NCBI GenBank assembly: GCA_029465975.1
Contig: CM055748.1
Coordinates: 10,628,300 to 10,692,299 of the forward strand
From: Dallia pectoralis
Taxonomy: Eukaryota; Chordata; Actinopteri; Esociformes; Umbridae
Direction of reading: 5' to 3'
Length of the DNA: 64,000 nucleotides
The notes under the pieces are model-generated. The model made no database searches, was not told the origin of the DNA, and was given only the letters and a program-made list of their open reading frames with translations. A program made the translations under genes and the position numbers. Positions 1 to 10,668 of this stretch are shown here, one piece after another (positions within the stretch are counted from its first letter, which is position 1; each line of letters opens with the position of its first letter).

Positions 1-388
1 CTGAACTTGAGACGGTTTTGCACAGCGCACTTGCGTTCCGACCCTGAGGTCTTAAAGTGACAGAAGCTGCTAATAAAGCTGCTGTCGCCATTGTCAATAA
101 TGTTAATCAAACATCAGAAAGAAAGTAATTTACTGCCATTGACTGAATCACATTTGTAAAATAAATAAGAATGAATGTTGAATTTATAGTGAAAACTATG
201 TATTGTATATTTGATTACTTTATACAATATAATATTATTCAGTGCTTTATGTTTTTCAAGTAGGTCGATTTCTTATGTGCCTTTGTTCTATTGTTATTTG
301 TGACTCTTGTCATCAGTAAGCTTGAGATTATTTTCTTAAGATACTATAATTCTTTGTGATATTGAAATTGGTCACAAGAATAATGACA
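1..388 (-). repeat. Inverted copy of the 13.68-14.05 kb repeat
   Basis: The reverse complement of this segment matches 13679-14048 almost base for base over about 370 bp. Shared words include GGTTTTGCACAGCGCAC and GCTGCTAATAAAGCTGCTGT. The match stops near 384-388 on this side. The left boundary is cut by the window, and 13 bases before GGTTTTGC are not shared. It is either a terminal piece of a transposon family or an inverted duplication. The family is not recognised. Confidence 0.8.
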
Positions 389-525
389 TTTTAGTGGCAT
401 AAAATTTTGATATGATAAAAATCGTATTAATATAACAAATAAAAAGTAATATAATTTGAAGTATATCACAGATAGATAAAATGACTCGTATATTGATATA
501 TCATTTAGCTCATCGCCCACCCCTA
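389..525 (-). mobile_element. Possible terminal fragment of a hAT-type MITE
   Basis: Read on the minus strand the segment begins TAGGGGTGGGCGATGAGC and continues AT-rich with ATATATCA-like words. That resembles the ends of fish hAT elements that start with GGGTGGGCGATA. No second end or target duplication was found. Confidence 0.35.
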
Positions 526-897
526 TATTCGCTATTAGCAAGCCATGTTGACAGGTTAATGTTCATCTAACAGCTTATGTGTAAAAATGTGTTTCATGCT
601 TATCCTGACCAGATCACCAGAAAGATGAAACATCGACTTCATCTGCTGCTGGAGATAATGAGACTGTGCAAGGAGATAACGTTTCTGAATTCTGAATGAT
701 TCTAGATTATAAAACAACATCAGCAGTGTTTTAGAAAAATGTGTGGGGGGGTTTTCTCTCTCAGTTGGTGACCTAAAGTGGTGGTGGGGGGGCTGCAGTA
801 ACTCATAGTCCCGGGGCCCAGTGAGCTCTTAATGCGGCCCTGCGCACAGTGTTCGTATCGGACCAGTTTCATATAGATTGACCAAAACCACGTATTT

Positions 898-1003
898 AGG
901 AAAAGTCATGGAAGGACAAGGCTGTAGCTTTCAACATTACATATTTATTTGAATTACTAACTGCATCGCCCGCGGGCGCGGGCTGTTGGCGCTCCTAGTT
1001 TAA
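898..1003 (+). repeat. Direct repeat, copy 1 (second copy at 1273-1378)
   Basis: About 105 bp starting AGGAAAAGTCATGGAAGGAC and ending in a GC-rich GCCCGCGGGCG block recur 375 bp downstream with a few changes. The GC-rich core is nearly palindromic. The origin is unknown. It lies downstream of tada2a exon 6 on the minus strand, so it is in an intron of that gene. Confidence 0.75.
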
Positions 1004-1272
1004 CCGCAGTTGGTATCAACTTTCGCAGTGCATTGCTGCCCCCCGCTGTCCTGAACGATTACATCTGTTTCTCGCTCTCTGCGCTTGATTGCTTTGGTTG
1101 ATAGATAGAAAATACTGTAGCGCTTGGTAAACAGACTAGTTAGGGTGAGGGTTAGATTATGGTGACAGGAGGGCAGTTTAGGTATCAAAAAAGATGTAAA
1201 TAGTAGTTTTATATAGTGTTCGGTTTGTGATTTTGCAATTCTGAAAATGGGACAATGTAAAATGGACTTATT

Positions 1273-1378
1273 TAGGAAAAGTCATGGAAGGACGAGGCTG
1301 TAGCTTTTCAACATTACATATTTATTTTAATTAACTGCAATGCCCGCGGGCGTGGGCTGTTGGCGCTTCTAGTGTTAA
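1273..1378 (+). repeat. Direct repeat, copy 2
   Basis: This is the second copy of the 898-1003 repeat, in the same orientation, differing by small substitutions and one-base indels. Confidence 0.75.
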
Positions 1379-1421
1379 TGACATTAGAATAAATAAATAG
1401 TAAATAAATAAATCCCCTCAC

Positions 1422-1510
1422 CTCCATAAAATCTGCTCTGGCTGGCATGTACCCAGCCATGTCTCGAGACAACATGGAATCAAATGTTGGTCTGGGGGGG
1501 TCATCAGTGG
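1422..1510 (-). CDS. tada2a: tada2a exon 6 (linker)
   Basis: The exon is 89 bp, with acceptor CTTCCTTCCAG and donor GTGAGG. It encodes TDDPPRPTFDSMLSRDMAGY and MPARADFME. No next exon is visible in the remaining 1.4 kb to the left. Confidence 0.92.
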
Positions 1511-4500
1511 CTGGAAGGAAGAAAAACATGGTAAATATTGTTCAAAAACTGTTCAAAAGACTCATCGTGAAAAACAGCACAGTGTATTATACGTTTTGAA
1601 AACAAGAATAAATGCAAGGAAATCGAAAGCTCCGTATTACCATAACACACCACAAAAAAGTATTTCAAATTTGTTTCAAAACAAATTATTTGGAAAATGT
1701 CATCTCAACTGTTCTCTTGCGGGCTTCAGAGAGCTCTATTGATCTTGCCAAGTTGTCATTCTAGGGTTAGGCCCAGGGGTGGCCCAGAGTATTCGGTCAT
1801 TTTCGTTGCCATTTGGAAGCTTCGTTTTTGTAATTCTTTCACAATAGAACTTTGCAATAGATGGCTACACTAAAATATTTCTCTTCAGTTAATACCTATA
1901 ATACAATATTTGCGGCGACTGTGGTGTAATTCAACAGAAGATTCATCTGAAAAATCCACCTTCTTCCACTTTTCCACCGTTTAGCAGGCTGTGGGCCTTG
2001 GCAAATGCCACACGGTTTTCAATTGTCTTTTGTTTAGCGCTGGCTTCTGGGCACTGATTCGACCATGGAGGCCATTTCGAGACAGAATCCGACAAACTGT
2101 TCTGGTTGACACAGGGACTTCAGGTGACCAGGTCTCGTGGAGCTCTGCTGCAGTGGAAAATGGGCTGGCCTTGGATTTACGAGCCAACAAACGATCCTCT
2201 CGAGCAGTTGTCTTGCGGGGTCTGCCTGACCTGGGCTGGTCAAAAACGTCTCCAGTGTCTTCAAATGTTTTTTTATCCTCTGTACTTGACGCTGAGACAC
2301 ATTGAAGGTGTCTGCCACATCAGCAGTGGATCTGGTCTTCAGCCTCTAGTCTCAGGGTGAATCTTAAGCCTGTTTTATATGCTTCTGCGTCGAATCGACG
2401 GCGTACCCTCGCAGACCCCTCTGCGTCGACGCGAACCCCTCTCCGACCCCTACGCCGTAGCTCGACGTGCACCTCCAAAAAATTGTAACTACACATCGAG
2501 GCGACGCAGACCACAAGGGCTGTGATTGGTCAGATTATACATCTGGCGGTGAAATGCAACGCAACCCGATGCAGAACCATAAAACGGCCACGACGCCGTA
2601 GGAGTGACGGCGTAGCTTTGCAGTGGAGTTGACACAGAAGCATAATGAGGACTTTAGGCATGATTGCAGTTGATGTGAAGGGCTTGTGTACTGGGGTTGT
2701 TTTTATACACACCTGGGACCTAATTGATCCATTATTAGTCACAGGTGAAGCTCATATGACAAGGCGACAACACTTATGTCTTTGCAAAAATTTACTCAAT
2801 AAGCTGTGAATATTAGAATACTTTTGACAGTTTCCTTTTGCACAGAAACATTATTACAAAGCTTTTCAGATTAAAATTAGCCATTTCTTGTTACAAATCT
2901 TGATTAGAAATATATTTCAGCGGCACTTCAGGTCTATTTGCACACAAGCGACAATACTTTTGTCAGGGACTGTATAGATACATTATATAGCTGATAATGT
3001 TCATATTTGAAATATATAAACAAATATGTAGCTGGTTTTAATGTATCATAATGTGCACAGTGCATCCACATCGCCTGATTTGCTGTTCACCTCACCTCAG
3101 TGCACACTTTACTTTCCACATGTCTAGAGAAGCTAGAGCGGGCAAACATGCCGTTGAAGATATCTCTGGCGTGGAAACATTTCACATTTTCAGATGATAA
3201 AAAATGCTCATTGCGAAATATGGAAGCAAAAATTGGTTTACCATGGAGGAACGAATCATTTCAAACATGCAAGTATATTGATTCTTATTCGAGCATTTCT
3301 CGGTAACTAAGCGTTCACGCCCGACACATTATGTTAGACCTATTAGCATCAGGTTTGATAGTTAGCTTAATAATTAATTTTATATAATAGGTGCATACCC
3401 AAACATTCCCTAACAACATTTCTATCTTTGGAGAAGATACTGATTTAATTTATTTTATCATATTCAATCTCTTGCATTTTTTAACTTAGAAATAGCCGAC
3501 TATGTATAAACAGGCTAGTTGTAAACTAGTCTTAGGTTTTGTTTATTTGTCCAAAAACGTATTTTCAATAGGCATTTTTTGCCATGGCAGAGACCTAAAT
3601 GCAAAAAAAATAAATGCACGGTTTGTCATGCACGTTATCTAAGCATGTAATTTGTTTTGCATATCTATGTTTTCGATCCCATAACTCTTGGTGACCTACT
3701 ATTCTGTTTAAGCTTGCTAAATGCGTGGACAATAAAAAAAATGTAAAAAATAACGGGTGTTATATTTTTGTCGCCTGTTATGTTTATTTATGAAACATTA
3801 ATTGTTGAGAGTGTTTTTGAAAACTAGTATGTGAAAGCTTATTCAGAATTACTAAGGAGTATTCGAAGCCTGTAAAATAGTATTCAGCCCAGCCCTAGTT
3901 AGGCCCAATAAAAATATATGATCAGGTAAGGTTAGACAATCTGTTAGGATTTTTTAAATAATTTTGAAGCTAAGTGCTAGATTCACAGAAACACTATTCT
4001 AAATGATGATAAATGAAGGGGATACAAATGTTTTCTGTGCAAGGAAACTCAATGTTCTTCATTTTAAACGCATAAATGATCTGGAAAATGATAAATGATC
4101 TGGATAAATTATTCTAAAATAACTACACAAAACTGAAGAAATTCCAGCTCTTCATAAAAACACTTTTAATGGTGAGACACTACCTACAACGATAGTTCTG
4201 TGAGAAAGTATCTCAGATGACAAGAAAAACCCTATTACCTTTTATTTAAGCAGGACATTATATAAACATGTTTTTTTAAGGCTGGGATAGTTAGCGCGTT
4301 AATCCGAGCAGTTAATTTGAAATGTTTAACGCGTTAAAATAATTTTGCGCAATTAACGCAACACTTTATAAGTCTCGGTTTAACCACATCCTGTTGTGGC
4401 GGCTGGTGTGAGGAGCAAGTCACCCTGGCATAATCGAGAAAGACAACCGTGGCGTTTTGGGAAGAAAGTTTACATTTAAAAAGGACCCGTAATTTGGAAA

Positions 4501-7385
4501 AAACAAAAAAGTGGCGTGTACAATTTGCCCGAATTCAAATACCATAGAAGCAGTTCGTCTTTAGTTTATCATATAAAAGCAAAACACCCGGGCATTATTG
4601 ACGTTACTAGTGAGGCTACAGGACAGCCTCGCCAATCCACGTTACAGCAGTACAGTGCGCCTAATCGTGATGGGCCATTGACCAAACAGGTAACCGAAGA
4701 GTTAACCGATGTTTTAGCTAAATAGCCGCACAGTAGAAGACGAGGGACAGAAATAAATCATTCAAATTGCATCGGGATACCCATCTTACAACCTACCGTC
4801 TAGAAAAACAATTACACAATCATTATGACAGCGAGAAGGCGGGGAAGATGGATATGCTGGAGAAAGCAAAGAGTATATAACTTGAACTTTAACACTTTGT
4901 TGTTTATATAGTTGTTGCATACATTTGATAAGAATGACTATTCTGTAGTTCCCAGGAGAGACTGTCATAAAATAATGTATTTAAAATATACTTCATTGTG
5001 TTAATTGATTTAATTCTGTGTTTGACATGATGTTAAAAAGCTTGGGAAAAATTTTGATTAATTGCGATAAATCACAGCATATTGCGCGATTAATTAGATT
5101 AAGCATTTTGATCGATTCCCGGCCCTAATTTTTTGGCGTATGTAGCATATCCGAACACTTTGTTGTTGTATGTCCTCAGATTTCATTAATAACACATGAC
5201 AAACTGTCCTTGTAACTTATGGATGGAGAATGCAGATGAATAGGTGTTCATGTGTATACTGACGTTTGAATGGAATAGCTGTGTCTGCAGTACGAGCCTC
5301 CTCCATCTGTCTGAGGCTGAGCAGGGTGGAGGAAAACAGCGGGTTGTTTATGAAGTTCTTCATGTAGTGGCCCTCACATTCCTCCTTGCTTTTGGTGCGC
5401 ATCTGATAAGCCACATCCTGCCTGATAAGAGAAAAATGAAAAAGTGAGTCATGTTTTTCTTCAATAATTTGAACATGGTGATAGTGATGCTGGCAGACAT
5501 GAACCAGTCAGGGGTACAAAAAAGAAATCACAATATAAAAGTGTGTTTGTGTGTGTGTACGCGCCGCCATACCAGTTGCCAAAGCCACAGTCCATGACTG
5601 CCTCCAGCAAAGCAATCTCCTCCTGTGCTGTCCAGCCAGACTCCAACACAGGGAAGTCTGATGTCTGTGTGTGAAGAGAAAGCATTACTCTGGTCACCAA
5701 TGTTAATTACAGGGGGTTATAATATAGTGTCCCTGGACTCCTAGTTGGTCAGAAGGGACCAACTAGCAGTCTGAACATGAGGTAGGTACATTATACATAT
5801 TTATGTTTCTCTTATTCACCCCCAGACCAAAAAATTCAGCTCGCCTCTTTTGTTTCCCTCAGTTTTAACAAATGGCTGACAAACATAAAAGAGACCCTTT
5901 GCAATGGAACACTAAAAAGACAAGTAAAAGCCAATACTAGATGATGTTATTCTCATGACCACTCATGGTTTTACAGTGCAACAAACCTTACTAACACTTC
6001 AGGAAAACAATGAGTTTATGAGATCCGGGGACTCAACAGAAACTGAACTTTCCACCACCATCACCATTGTCAAAACACTAAATGAGGGAACATCATATAT
6101 AATGAATGTATGAATGTGAATAAATGTAATAAAAATGAAGCAACTGCGTTTTCAAGAACCAAATTACAGAAATGTCTTGATTGTTTTCTGAGCAACATAT
6201 GCAAGCACTTTGAGCAGTTCTACATAAACCATCAAAAGCAACGAATATCTTGGGACTAAAGTTTTTTGGAATTACAACTACAGACAATGAGCGTAATACA
6301 ACTGGCCAATCACATAGACCATCAGGATAAATGCTACCAGATGAAAATATCCTACACAGTAGGCAGTCACCAGACCTGGTTAATAGAATTATGATGAACA
6401 AAATTAATATTCATACTGTTGGTAAATAATGGTTAATCCATGCTACACAATAATCAGAACAAATAGCACACAAATCAATATTATTATTCTTACCATGATT
6501 TCATACTTGTGATCACTCTCATGTTTCTTGTACTCAAACCCTCTGGTAAAACACTGAAACATATGAGGAAAAGATTGTAGAATATTTCCAGATTTCCCTT
6601 GCCAGATAGATAGTTCACACCAATCAAGGCAATCATAGACACTTTAGTAATTTGTCCTAGTTTAAGGTTAAATTAAACAAACACGTGTCATGTCCAGGGT
6701 CTGTGTATAAGGTGTGTAATGTAGTGTATATATAGTAGCGATGCAGAGTTATCAAACTAGGAATGATGCGTCCCCATCATGTGTGCCCCTCACCTGGAGA
6801 CATAGGAGGAACGAGGAGGGTCCACACTCAGCACATTTGATGTACGGTTCCACCAGGTTAGACGAGCAACCTCGACATGGGGGCTTGTCAGAAGGATCGT
6901 CTGAAAATAAGACATTGTACCCATCATATGAGCCAGCATAAGCTAACTAACGTTGAACAACAACATACTGTTATGCAGCAACAGCAGGCGTTACTACTAG
7001 CCGTAGTAAAGTACTGTACATCACATTGAATGCTAACTGACAATCATTGGATCGGTTATGTAGTTAGCTGGTTGGTTGATTAGATTATGCACGCTGTTTA
7101 ACTAGCTAAATGGTCCAACTGCTAAAGCTGGGCTACCTATGTTAGCCAGTTGGCCACTAGCCGCAAGCCATGCTAACGTAGTTGTGCTAACGTAGTTGTG
7201 CTAACGTAGGTGTGCTAACGCTATCTATCTAAAGTGTGGTGCGACGAACTAAGCAGATGTCGAGAGTAACACTTGTATATGGATAACCGTGCAAGCAGGT
7301 TTTAATTCGTGCTTGCGTACATCGTTTTTCTGTCAAACCTGGTTAGCTGCCACTTACTTCCAAAAGACGCCAAACGGTCCATCAT
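1422..7385 (-). CDS. tada2a: tada2a, transcriptional adaptor 2-alpha (5' half, six exons)
   Basis: TADA2A is the adaptor subunit that couples GCN5/PCAF acetyltransferase in the ADA and ATAC chromatin complexes in the nucleus. Six coding exons join in frame: 7358-7385, 6794-6900, 6494-6553, 5573-5664, 5264-5421 and 1422-1510. All have AG acceptors and GT donors (GTAAGT, GTGAGG, GTAAGA, GTATGG, GTCAGT, GTGAGG). The product starts M(M)DRLASFGNDPSDKPPC. A ZZ zinc finger follows (CRGC, CAEC, CLQC, then His pairs in HESDH). Next is a SANT/Myb-like domain (GWTAQEEIALLEAVMDCGFG to HYMKNFI), then PPRPTFDSMLSRDMAGYMPA. The order and sequence follow vertebrate TADA2A. The remaining exons, including the SWIRM domain, must lie left of the window. 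Intron 5 is 3.75 kb and packed with transposons. No frame break is seen in these exons. Confidence 0.93.
1900..2975 (-). pseudogene. Tc1-like transposon remnant with interrupted transposase
   Basis: The minus strand begins ACAGTCCCTGACAAAAGT, a Tc1-type end, at about 2975. Transposase pieces follow in different frames: MPKVLI (near 2660), VADTFNVSQRQVQRIKKHLK (near 2310), STAAELHETWSPEVPVSTRT (near 2145) and, past a stop, KWKKVDFSDESSVEL (near 1940). These are the paired-type helix-turn-helix DNA-binding region and the start of the DDE domain. The C-terminal part is absent. A MITE splits the N-terminus. The copy is clearly dead. Confidence 0.75.
2378..2644. mobile_element. MITE nested in the Tc1 transposase
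   Basis: About 267 bp with inverted ends TATGCTTCTG and CAGAAGCATA. Inside, words such as TACGCCGTC and GACGGCGTA recur in both orientations, giving a GC-rich foldback. It separates the Tc1 transposase start (MPKVLI) from its helix-turn-helix. No clear target duplication was found. The internal pattern resembles fish hAT-type MITEs. Confidence 0.6.
3145..3300 (+). pseudogene. Degenerate BED zinc finger of a hAT transposase
   Basis: The reading MPLKISLAWKHFTFSDDKKC followed by MEAKIGLPWRN resembles the start of hAT/ZBED proteins, with a W-K-H-F-T motif and then Cys residues. The Cys/His spacing is damaged. It lies inside the 1774-3897 element and probably belongs to it. Confidence 0.45.
4278..5128 (+). 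mobile_element. Second hAT element, deletion derivative with BED-finger fragment
   Basis: The ends are AAGGCTGGGATAGTTAGCGC on the left and, reversed, TTAGGGCCGGGAATCGATC on the right. Both sides have subterminal GCGTTAA / GATTAATT words. At 4510-4600 a BED finger is readable across a frameshift: VACTICPNSNTIEAV in one frame, then SSLVYHIKAKHPG in another. That is the first quarter of a ZBED-like transposase. The catalytic part is absent. It lies in tada2a intron 5, in the opposite orientation to the gene. Confidence 0.7.
5264..5421 (-). CDS. tada2a: tada2a exon 5 (rest of SANT domain)
   Basis: The exon is 158 bp. It encodes QDVAYQMRTKSKEECEGHYM, then NFINNPLFSSTLLSL and TADTAIPFK. The acceptor is CTTATCAG. 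The donor GTCAGT is weaker but keeps phase with exon 6. Confidence 0.92.
5573..5664 (-). CDS. tada2a: tada2a exon 4 (start of SANT domain)
   Basis: The exon is 92 bp. It encodes TSDFPVLESGWTAQEEIALL and continues to CGFGN, with the Trp codon split across the intron. The tryptophans and acidic helix are the first helix of the SANT domain. The donor is GTATGG. Confidence 0.93.
6494..6553 (-). CDS. tada2a: tada2a exon 3 (end of ZZ finger)
   Basis: The exon is 60 bp, exactly 20 codons. It encodes CFTRGFEYKKHESDHKYEIM, giving the last Cys and the His ligands of the ZZ domain. The acceptor is GTTTCAG and the donor GTAAGA. Confidence 0.92.
6794..6900 (-). CDS. tada2a: tada2a exon 2 (ZZ zinc finger, first part)
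   Basis: The exon is 107 bp, with acceptor TTATTTTCAG and donor GTGAGG. It encodes DPSDKPPCRGCSS, EPYIKCAECG and LLCLQ, which supply most of the Cys ligands of the ZZ finger. Confidence 0.92.
7165..7215. repeat. Short 16-bp tandem repeat
   Basis: GCTAACGTAGTTGTGC-type units repeat about three times within tada2a intron 1. They are surrounded by further GCTAAC words. Confidence 0.7.
7358..7385 (-). CDS. tada2a: tada2a exon 1 (coding part)
   Basis: The exon encodes MMDRLASFG plus one base. The donor is GTAAGT. Two adjacent ATGs (7385 and 7382) could serve; family proteins start MDRL, so 7382 may be the usual start. The split codon with exon 2 gives Asn, matching FGNDPSDKPP. Confidence 0.9.
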
Positions 7386-7560
7386 CACGCAAACCAAACT
7401 GCTAAACCCCAAATGTGTTGTTTGTTGCCACTTGCCAATGCATTGCTCTGGGTTCGATTCAGATTGTCTGACTGCGCAGTGTTTGCGCAACGTACATTAT
7501 TTGGCTTCTGTCTGCGCAACTCTTACGGGGTTCACGCTCTAACGTAAAGTAGGGATGGCT
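7386..7560 (-). promoter_or_regulatory. Likely tada2a 5' UTR and promoter
   Basis: This is the sequence directly upstream of the tada2a start on the minus strand. It contains ACTGCGCAGT and two further TGCGCAA-type words, which resemble NRF-1 sites of TATA-less housekeeping promoters. No TATA box is evident. The assignment rests mainly on position. Confidence 0.4.
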
Positions 7561-8044
7561 AATCAATCTATCAAAAATACATTTGACCTACTTCACACAC
7601 GCGTACATTACTGTTGAAGTGGTTTTACTAGCATGATTTCCTAAACCTAACATTAACCCTAAATGCATGCACCTTACCCCTAATGTCTGAACCTTGAAGT
7701 CCAGTTCTAACAGTAACTCAATTTGTGCATTTTGCAATTTACCTAAGACAGGAATAGCCGTTTTCTGTGGGTATTGGTTAAAATATGACCAGTTTAATAT
7801 TTGGAATTTGGCTTATGATGGTCAAATCATTATTTAAATCTGTTCACATAAAACTGCTGGCCTAGGGTTGATAAAACCCTTTTATACTTCAGCAAGCATC
7901 CACCTCTTAAAACGATTTATACTGTGTTTAAGCTAAACTAACATCCTATTTATATTTTATTTCGTATTGAAAATGTTTTGGTAGATTAGTTAGTTCTAAT
8001 TTGAATACAAGACAATTCATACTCAAGTATTTTTAACACAATCA

Positions 8045-8600
8045 GAGATCAGAATTAGAAAAGTGTTTAATCGCCTTGAATGTGTGTACAGACAATGAAT
8101 TTACTTTGGAAGGAAGGTGCGTACATAAAACATATGAATAGAACAATATCAATTATACTAAGGGGCTGAGGGGGTATAAGGATAGTAATATACAAAATGC
8201 TATACAAAATACAGATAAGTAACGTAGTGCAATAGTGCAAATGTTGTAGTGCAAAATCAGGCAATGTGCAAATGGAATGGGTCAGAGTTCAAGGCTTGTG
8301 TGCACCCCTGTCTTGTTGAGGAGGCAGGAAGCACGTGGGAAGAAACTGTTCTTATTGTGTGAGGTTTTGGTCCTGATGGACCAATGCCTTCTGCTGGAGG
8401 GGAGTGGATTGAATAGTGAGGGTCCGGGGTGAGAGGAGTCTGCCACAATCTTCCTAGCTCGCCTCAGAGCCCTCGAGGTGTGCAGGTCCTCGGGGCTAGG
8501 CAGATTGCTGCCGATCACCTTTTCATCCGAGTGGATGATACGCTGCAGTCTGCTCTTGTCCTTTAGCAGCAGCATACCCAATTTTACCAAAAAAATCCTG
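8045..8600 (-). pseudogene. 3' fragment of an L2/Rex1-type LINE
   Basis: On the minus strand the reading is LQRIIHSDEKVIGSNLPSPE, DLHTSRALRRARKIVADSSH, then PGPSLFNPLPSSRR and FFPRASCLLN. This is the C-terminal tail of fish non-LTR reverse transcriptases of the L2/Rex1 kind (the 'SHPG..LF..LPSGRR' region). AT-rich 3' UTR with repeated TAGTGCAAA words follows to about 8045. Only the extreme 3' end is present. Confidence 0.65.
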
Positions 8601-9170
8601 AATTGGGCCTTGAACTTTATTTTCTGTGCTTATCAGTTCCCCAAATGTACACATACAAAGAAATTATCAACAGAGAGCTGAGACAGATCTGGACCACCAT
8701 AACCATCTTTGTGCATATTGACAATATCAGAGAGACTAAAAGTCTAGGTAAATTATTCTAGTTTGCATAATAATTTGCATAGCAAATTGTTTGAGACATT
8801 CTAAACTGGATTAAAATTTAAATCTACTGAAAATTTAGCAATATGCTTGGGTACTACTAATACGGTTATGATCTAATCATTTTGATGCATGCAAAGATAC
8901 AGGTGTCTCTATTAGAAATTCAAACATCCAAACTCTCCCGGAAGCTCCGGGAGTATCAGGACCAGAACAATGAACCCAAGCGCAAACACAGAGGCGGAGA
9001 CCAGGTCAGCACATGGAGAACACCTGGTGGAAAAGGGGTGGAGACAATGACAAGCCAGGTGAAACAGATCAGGGAGTGACAGGGCATTTTACTAGCGCCT
9101 CCCTTTCCGGCTGAGCAGGGCTGTGTTTCCCCCTTCCCAGTCTGCACCACATAAGAGGGAGATCTCAAAG

Positions 9171-9266
9171 CCCAAACTAGTGCTACCTACAGCACTCCAT
9201 GTAATTCATGACTAACATAATGATATGATCAGGCCCAAATTAGTGCTACCTACAGCACTCAATGCG
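9171..9266 (+). repeat. Duplicated 67-bp segment
   Basis: TAGTGCTACCTACAGCACTC occurs at about 9179 and again about 67 bp later, preceded by GCCCAAA(C/T). It may belong to the left part of the ISL2EU element. Upstream, at 8935-8953, CTCCCGGAAGCTCCGGGAG is a near-palindrome common in fish transposons. Confidence 0.6.
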
Positions 9267-9382
9267 TAGACACAACCTTTCATTGTCTTTTCTTCATGTA
9301 AAACAAATGTAATTGATCATGTGTAACTAAATTAGTCTACCATGACTAACAACAATGTTATTTTTGTGTATTTTGTTTAAAA

Positions 9383-10242
9383 GATTCCATTCTTATGACC
9401 ACCTGATGACATTCTGGAGGCTCGTCGAACCAGCAACATCAAGGATGATCCGTGTGACAAGTGTGGCAAGAGAAGCATCGGCCTCTGTGGCAGAGAAGAC
9501 AACATCGAACAGATCAACTAAGTTGCTGCCCATAGATGAGTTATTTCTTTTTCTAAATTATCTATCAACCGGATGCACACAGAGAGAGCTTGGCCACCGA
9601 TTTAACATCCATCGGACAACAGCCAGCAGGATCATCACAACCTGGGCCAACTTTCTTGCAGCTGTGTGTATCTGGATGACACCTGAAGAAATCACAGCCA
9701 ACCTACCTACTGAGTTCAAGGAATATGCAGACACTCAGGTCATTGTTGACTGCACAGAACTGCGGTGCCAAACTCCATCCTCACTTGTGCTACAGAGTGA
9801 GGTGTACTCGCACTACAAATCACACTGTACCTTCAAGGCCATGATTGGCATGGCACCACATGGTCCTCTGACATTTGTTTCTGCACTCTATGGGGGCTCT
9901 ATCAGTGACCGAGAGCTTTTCAGATTGTCGGGCATCATACCTCTCCTGTCCCCTGACATGGCTGTGATGGTGGACAAAGGCTTTTGGGTGGAAAACCTTG
10001 TGCCAGGAAAACTTCACAGGCCTGCCTTCCGCTCCAACAAGGAACAAATGGCAGCACAGGACATACTGGAGACCCAGTCAATCGCGAGACTGCGCGTTCA
10101 TATTGAAAGGCTAATTAGGCGGGTTAAGGAGAACAAACTTATCCCTTTGTCTATTTCAGGGAGCATTAGCCAACTTTTCACTGTAGCTTGTATTTTGTGC
10201 AACTACCAAAATGGACCTTTGGTCAAAGACTGGAGAACATAA
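9383..10242 (+). CDS. ISL2EU / PIF-Harbinger-type DDE transposase (main exon)
   Basis: The exon probably begins after the acceptor TTTTGTTTAAAAG, since the conserved reading starts at FHSYDHLMTFWRLVEPATS; no start codon for the whole protein is visible. Residues about 55-95 form a helix-turn-helix (FLFLNYLSTGCTQRELGHRF, then HRTTASRIITTW). The DDE_Tnp_4-type domain follows with its acidic residues: the Asp in IVDCTEL, the Asp in MVDKGF and the Glu in HIERLIRRVKENK. The end IPLSISGS, LFTVACILCNYQNGPLVKDW matches the usual family C-terminus. Short gaps are visible after GFWVENLV and after ENKL compared with relatives. Transposases of this kind often have an upstream THAP exon; none was found. 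The ORF is convergent with the YqaJ gene. Confidence 0.85.
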
Positions 10243-10668
10243 GAGCCAGGTAGAAATCTGCCTGTTTGCCTCATGGCTGGCTGCTCCTCTTCCTTTTTTT
10301 TTTTTACAAACAATGTACTGATTCACTCCACAATTTAGTTTTAGCTTACATGTACTGACTTTTTTTTAATAATAAATGTATTTGAAATCTATATTAACTT
10401 GGTCTCCCTTTGTGTTGTTTTAATTTCCCCTCAGGTGGGCCTGAATATTAGTTTAACATCTAGCAGTACATTGGTGTGGGTTCACCTTTGCTGTGTACAC
10501 TTTAAGTCAAGTGGTCAATCCTAAAAGTGTTACAACTCTGTTTAGCACATATTTTCTTATTAGTAACTTGACAAATTTAAATTACCTTAAAATAACCCAC
10601 TTAAAAGCCTCACACTATAATGAGATATCAACGTTACCAAAGTTATTGTTTATTGAAAAATAATTTTA
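10243..10668. other. Spacer between convergent ISL2EU genes
   Basis: This is AT-rich sequence between the stop codons of the transposase and the YqaJ gene. It holds an AATAAA signal at about 10368 for the plus-strand gene. It presumably serves as both 3' UTRs. Confidence 0.5.

Larger units (their letters stand above)
1774..3897 (+). mobile_element. hAT-superfamily element, deleted, with 8-bp target duplication
   Basis: The octamer GTTAGGCC flanks the segment exactly (1766-1773 and 3898-3905). The ends are imperfect inverted repeats: CAGGGGTGGCCCAGAGTATT on the left and, reversed, TAGGGCTGGGCTGAATACTA on the right. An 8-bp duplication with such ends is characteristic of hAT elements. The element's own sequence is about 1 kb, because positions 1900-2975 are a Tc1 insertion. 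A BED-finger remnant lies at 3145-3300. It sits in tada2a intron 5. Confidence 0.7.

Noticed and set aside
8882..9079. 5' exon of the ISL2EU transposase (LLEIQTSKLSRKLREYQDQN)
   Set aside because: It has a coiled-coil look, but it spans the CTCCCGGAAGCTCCGGGAG near-palindrome of another repeat and shows no THAP or matching splice phase.
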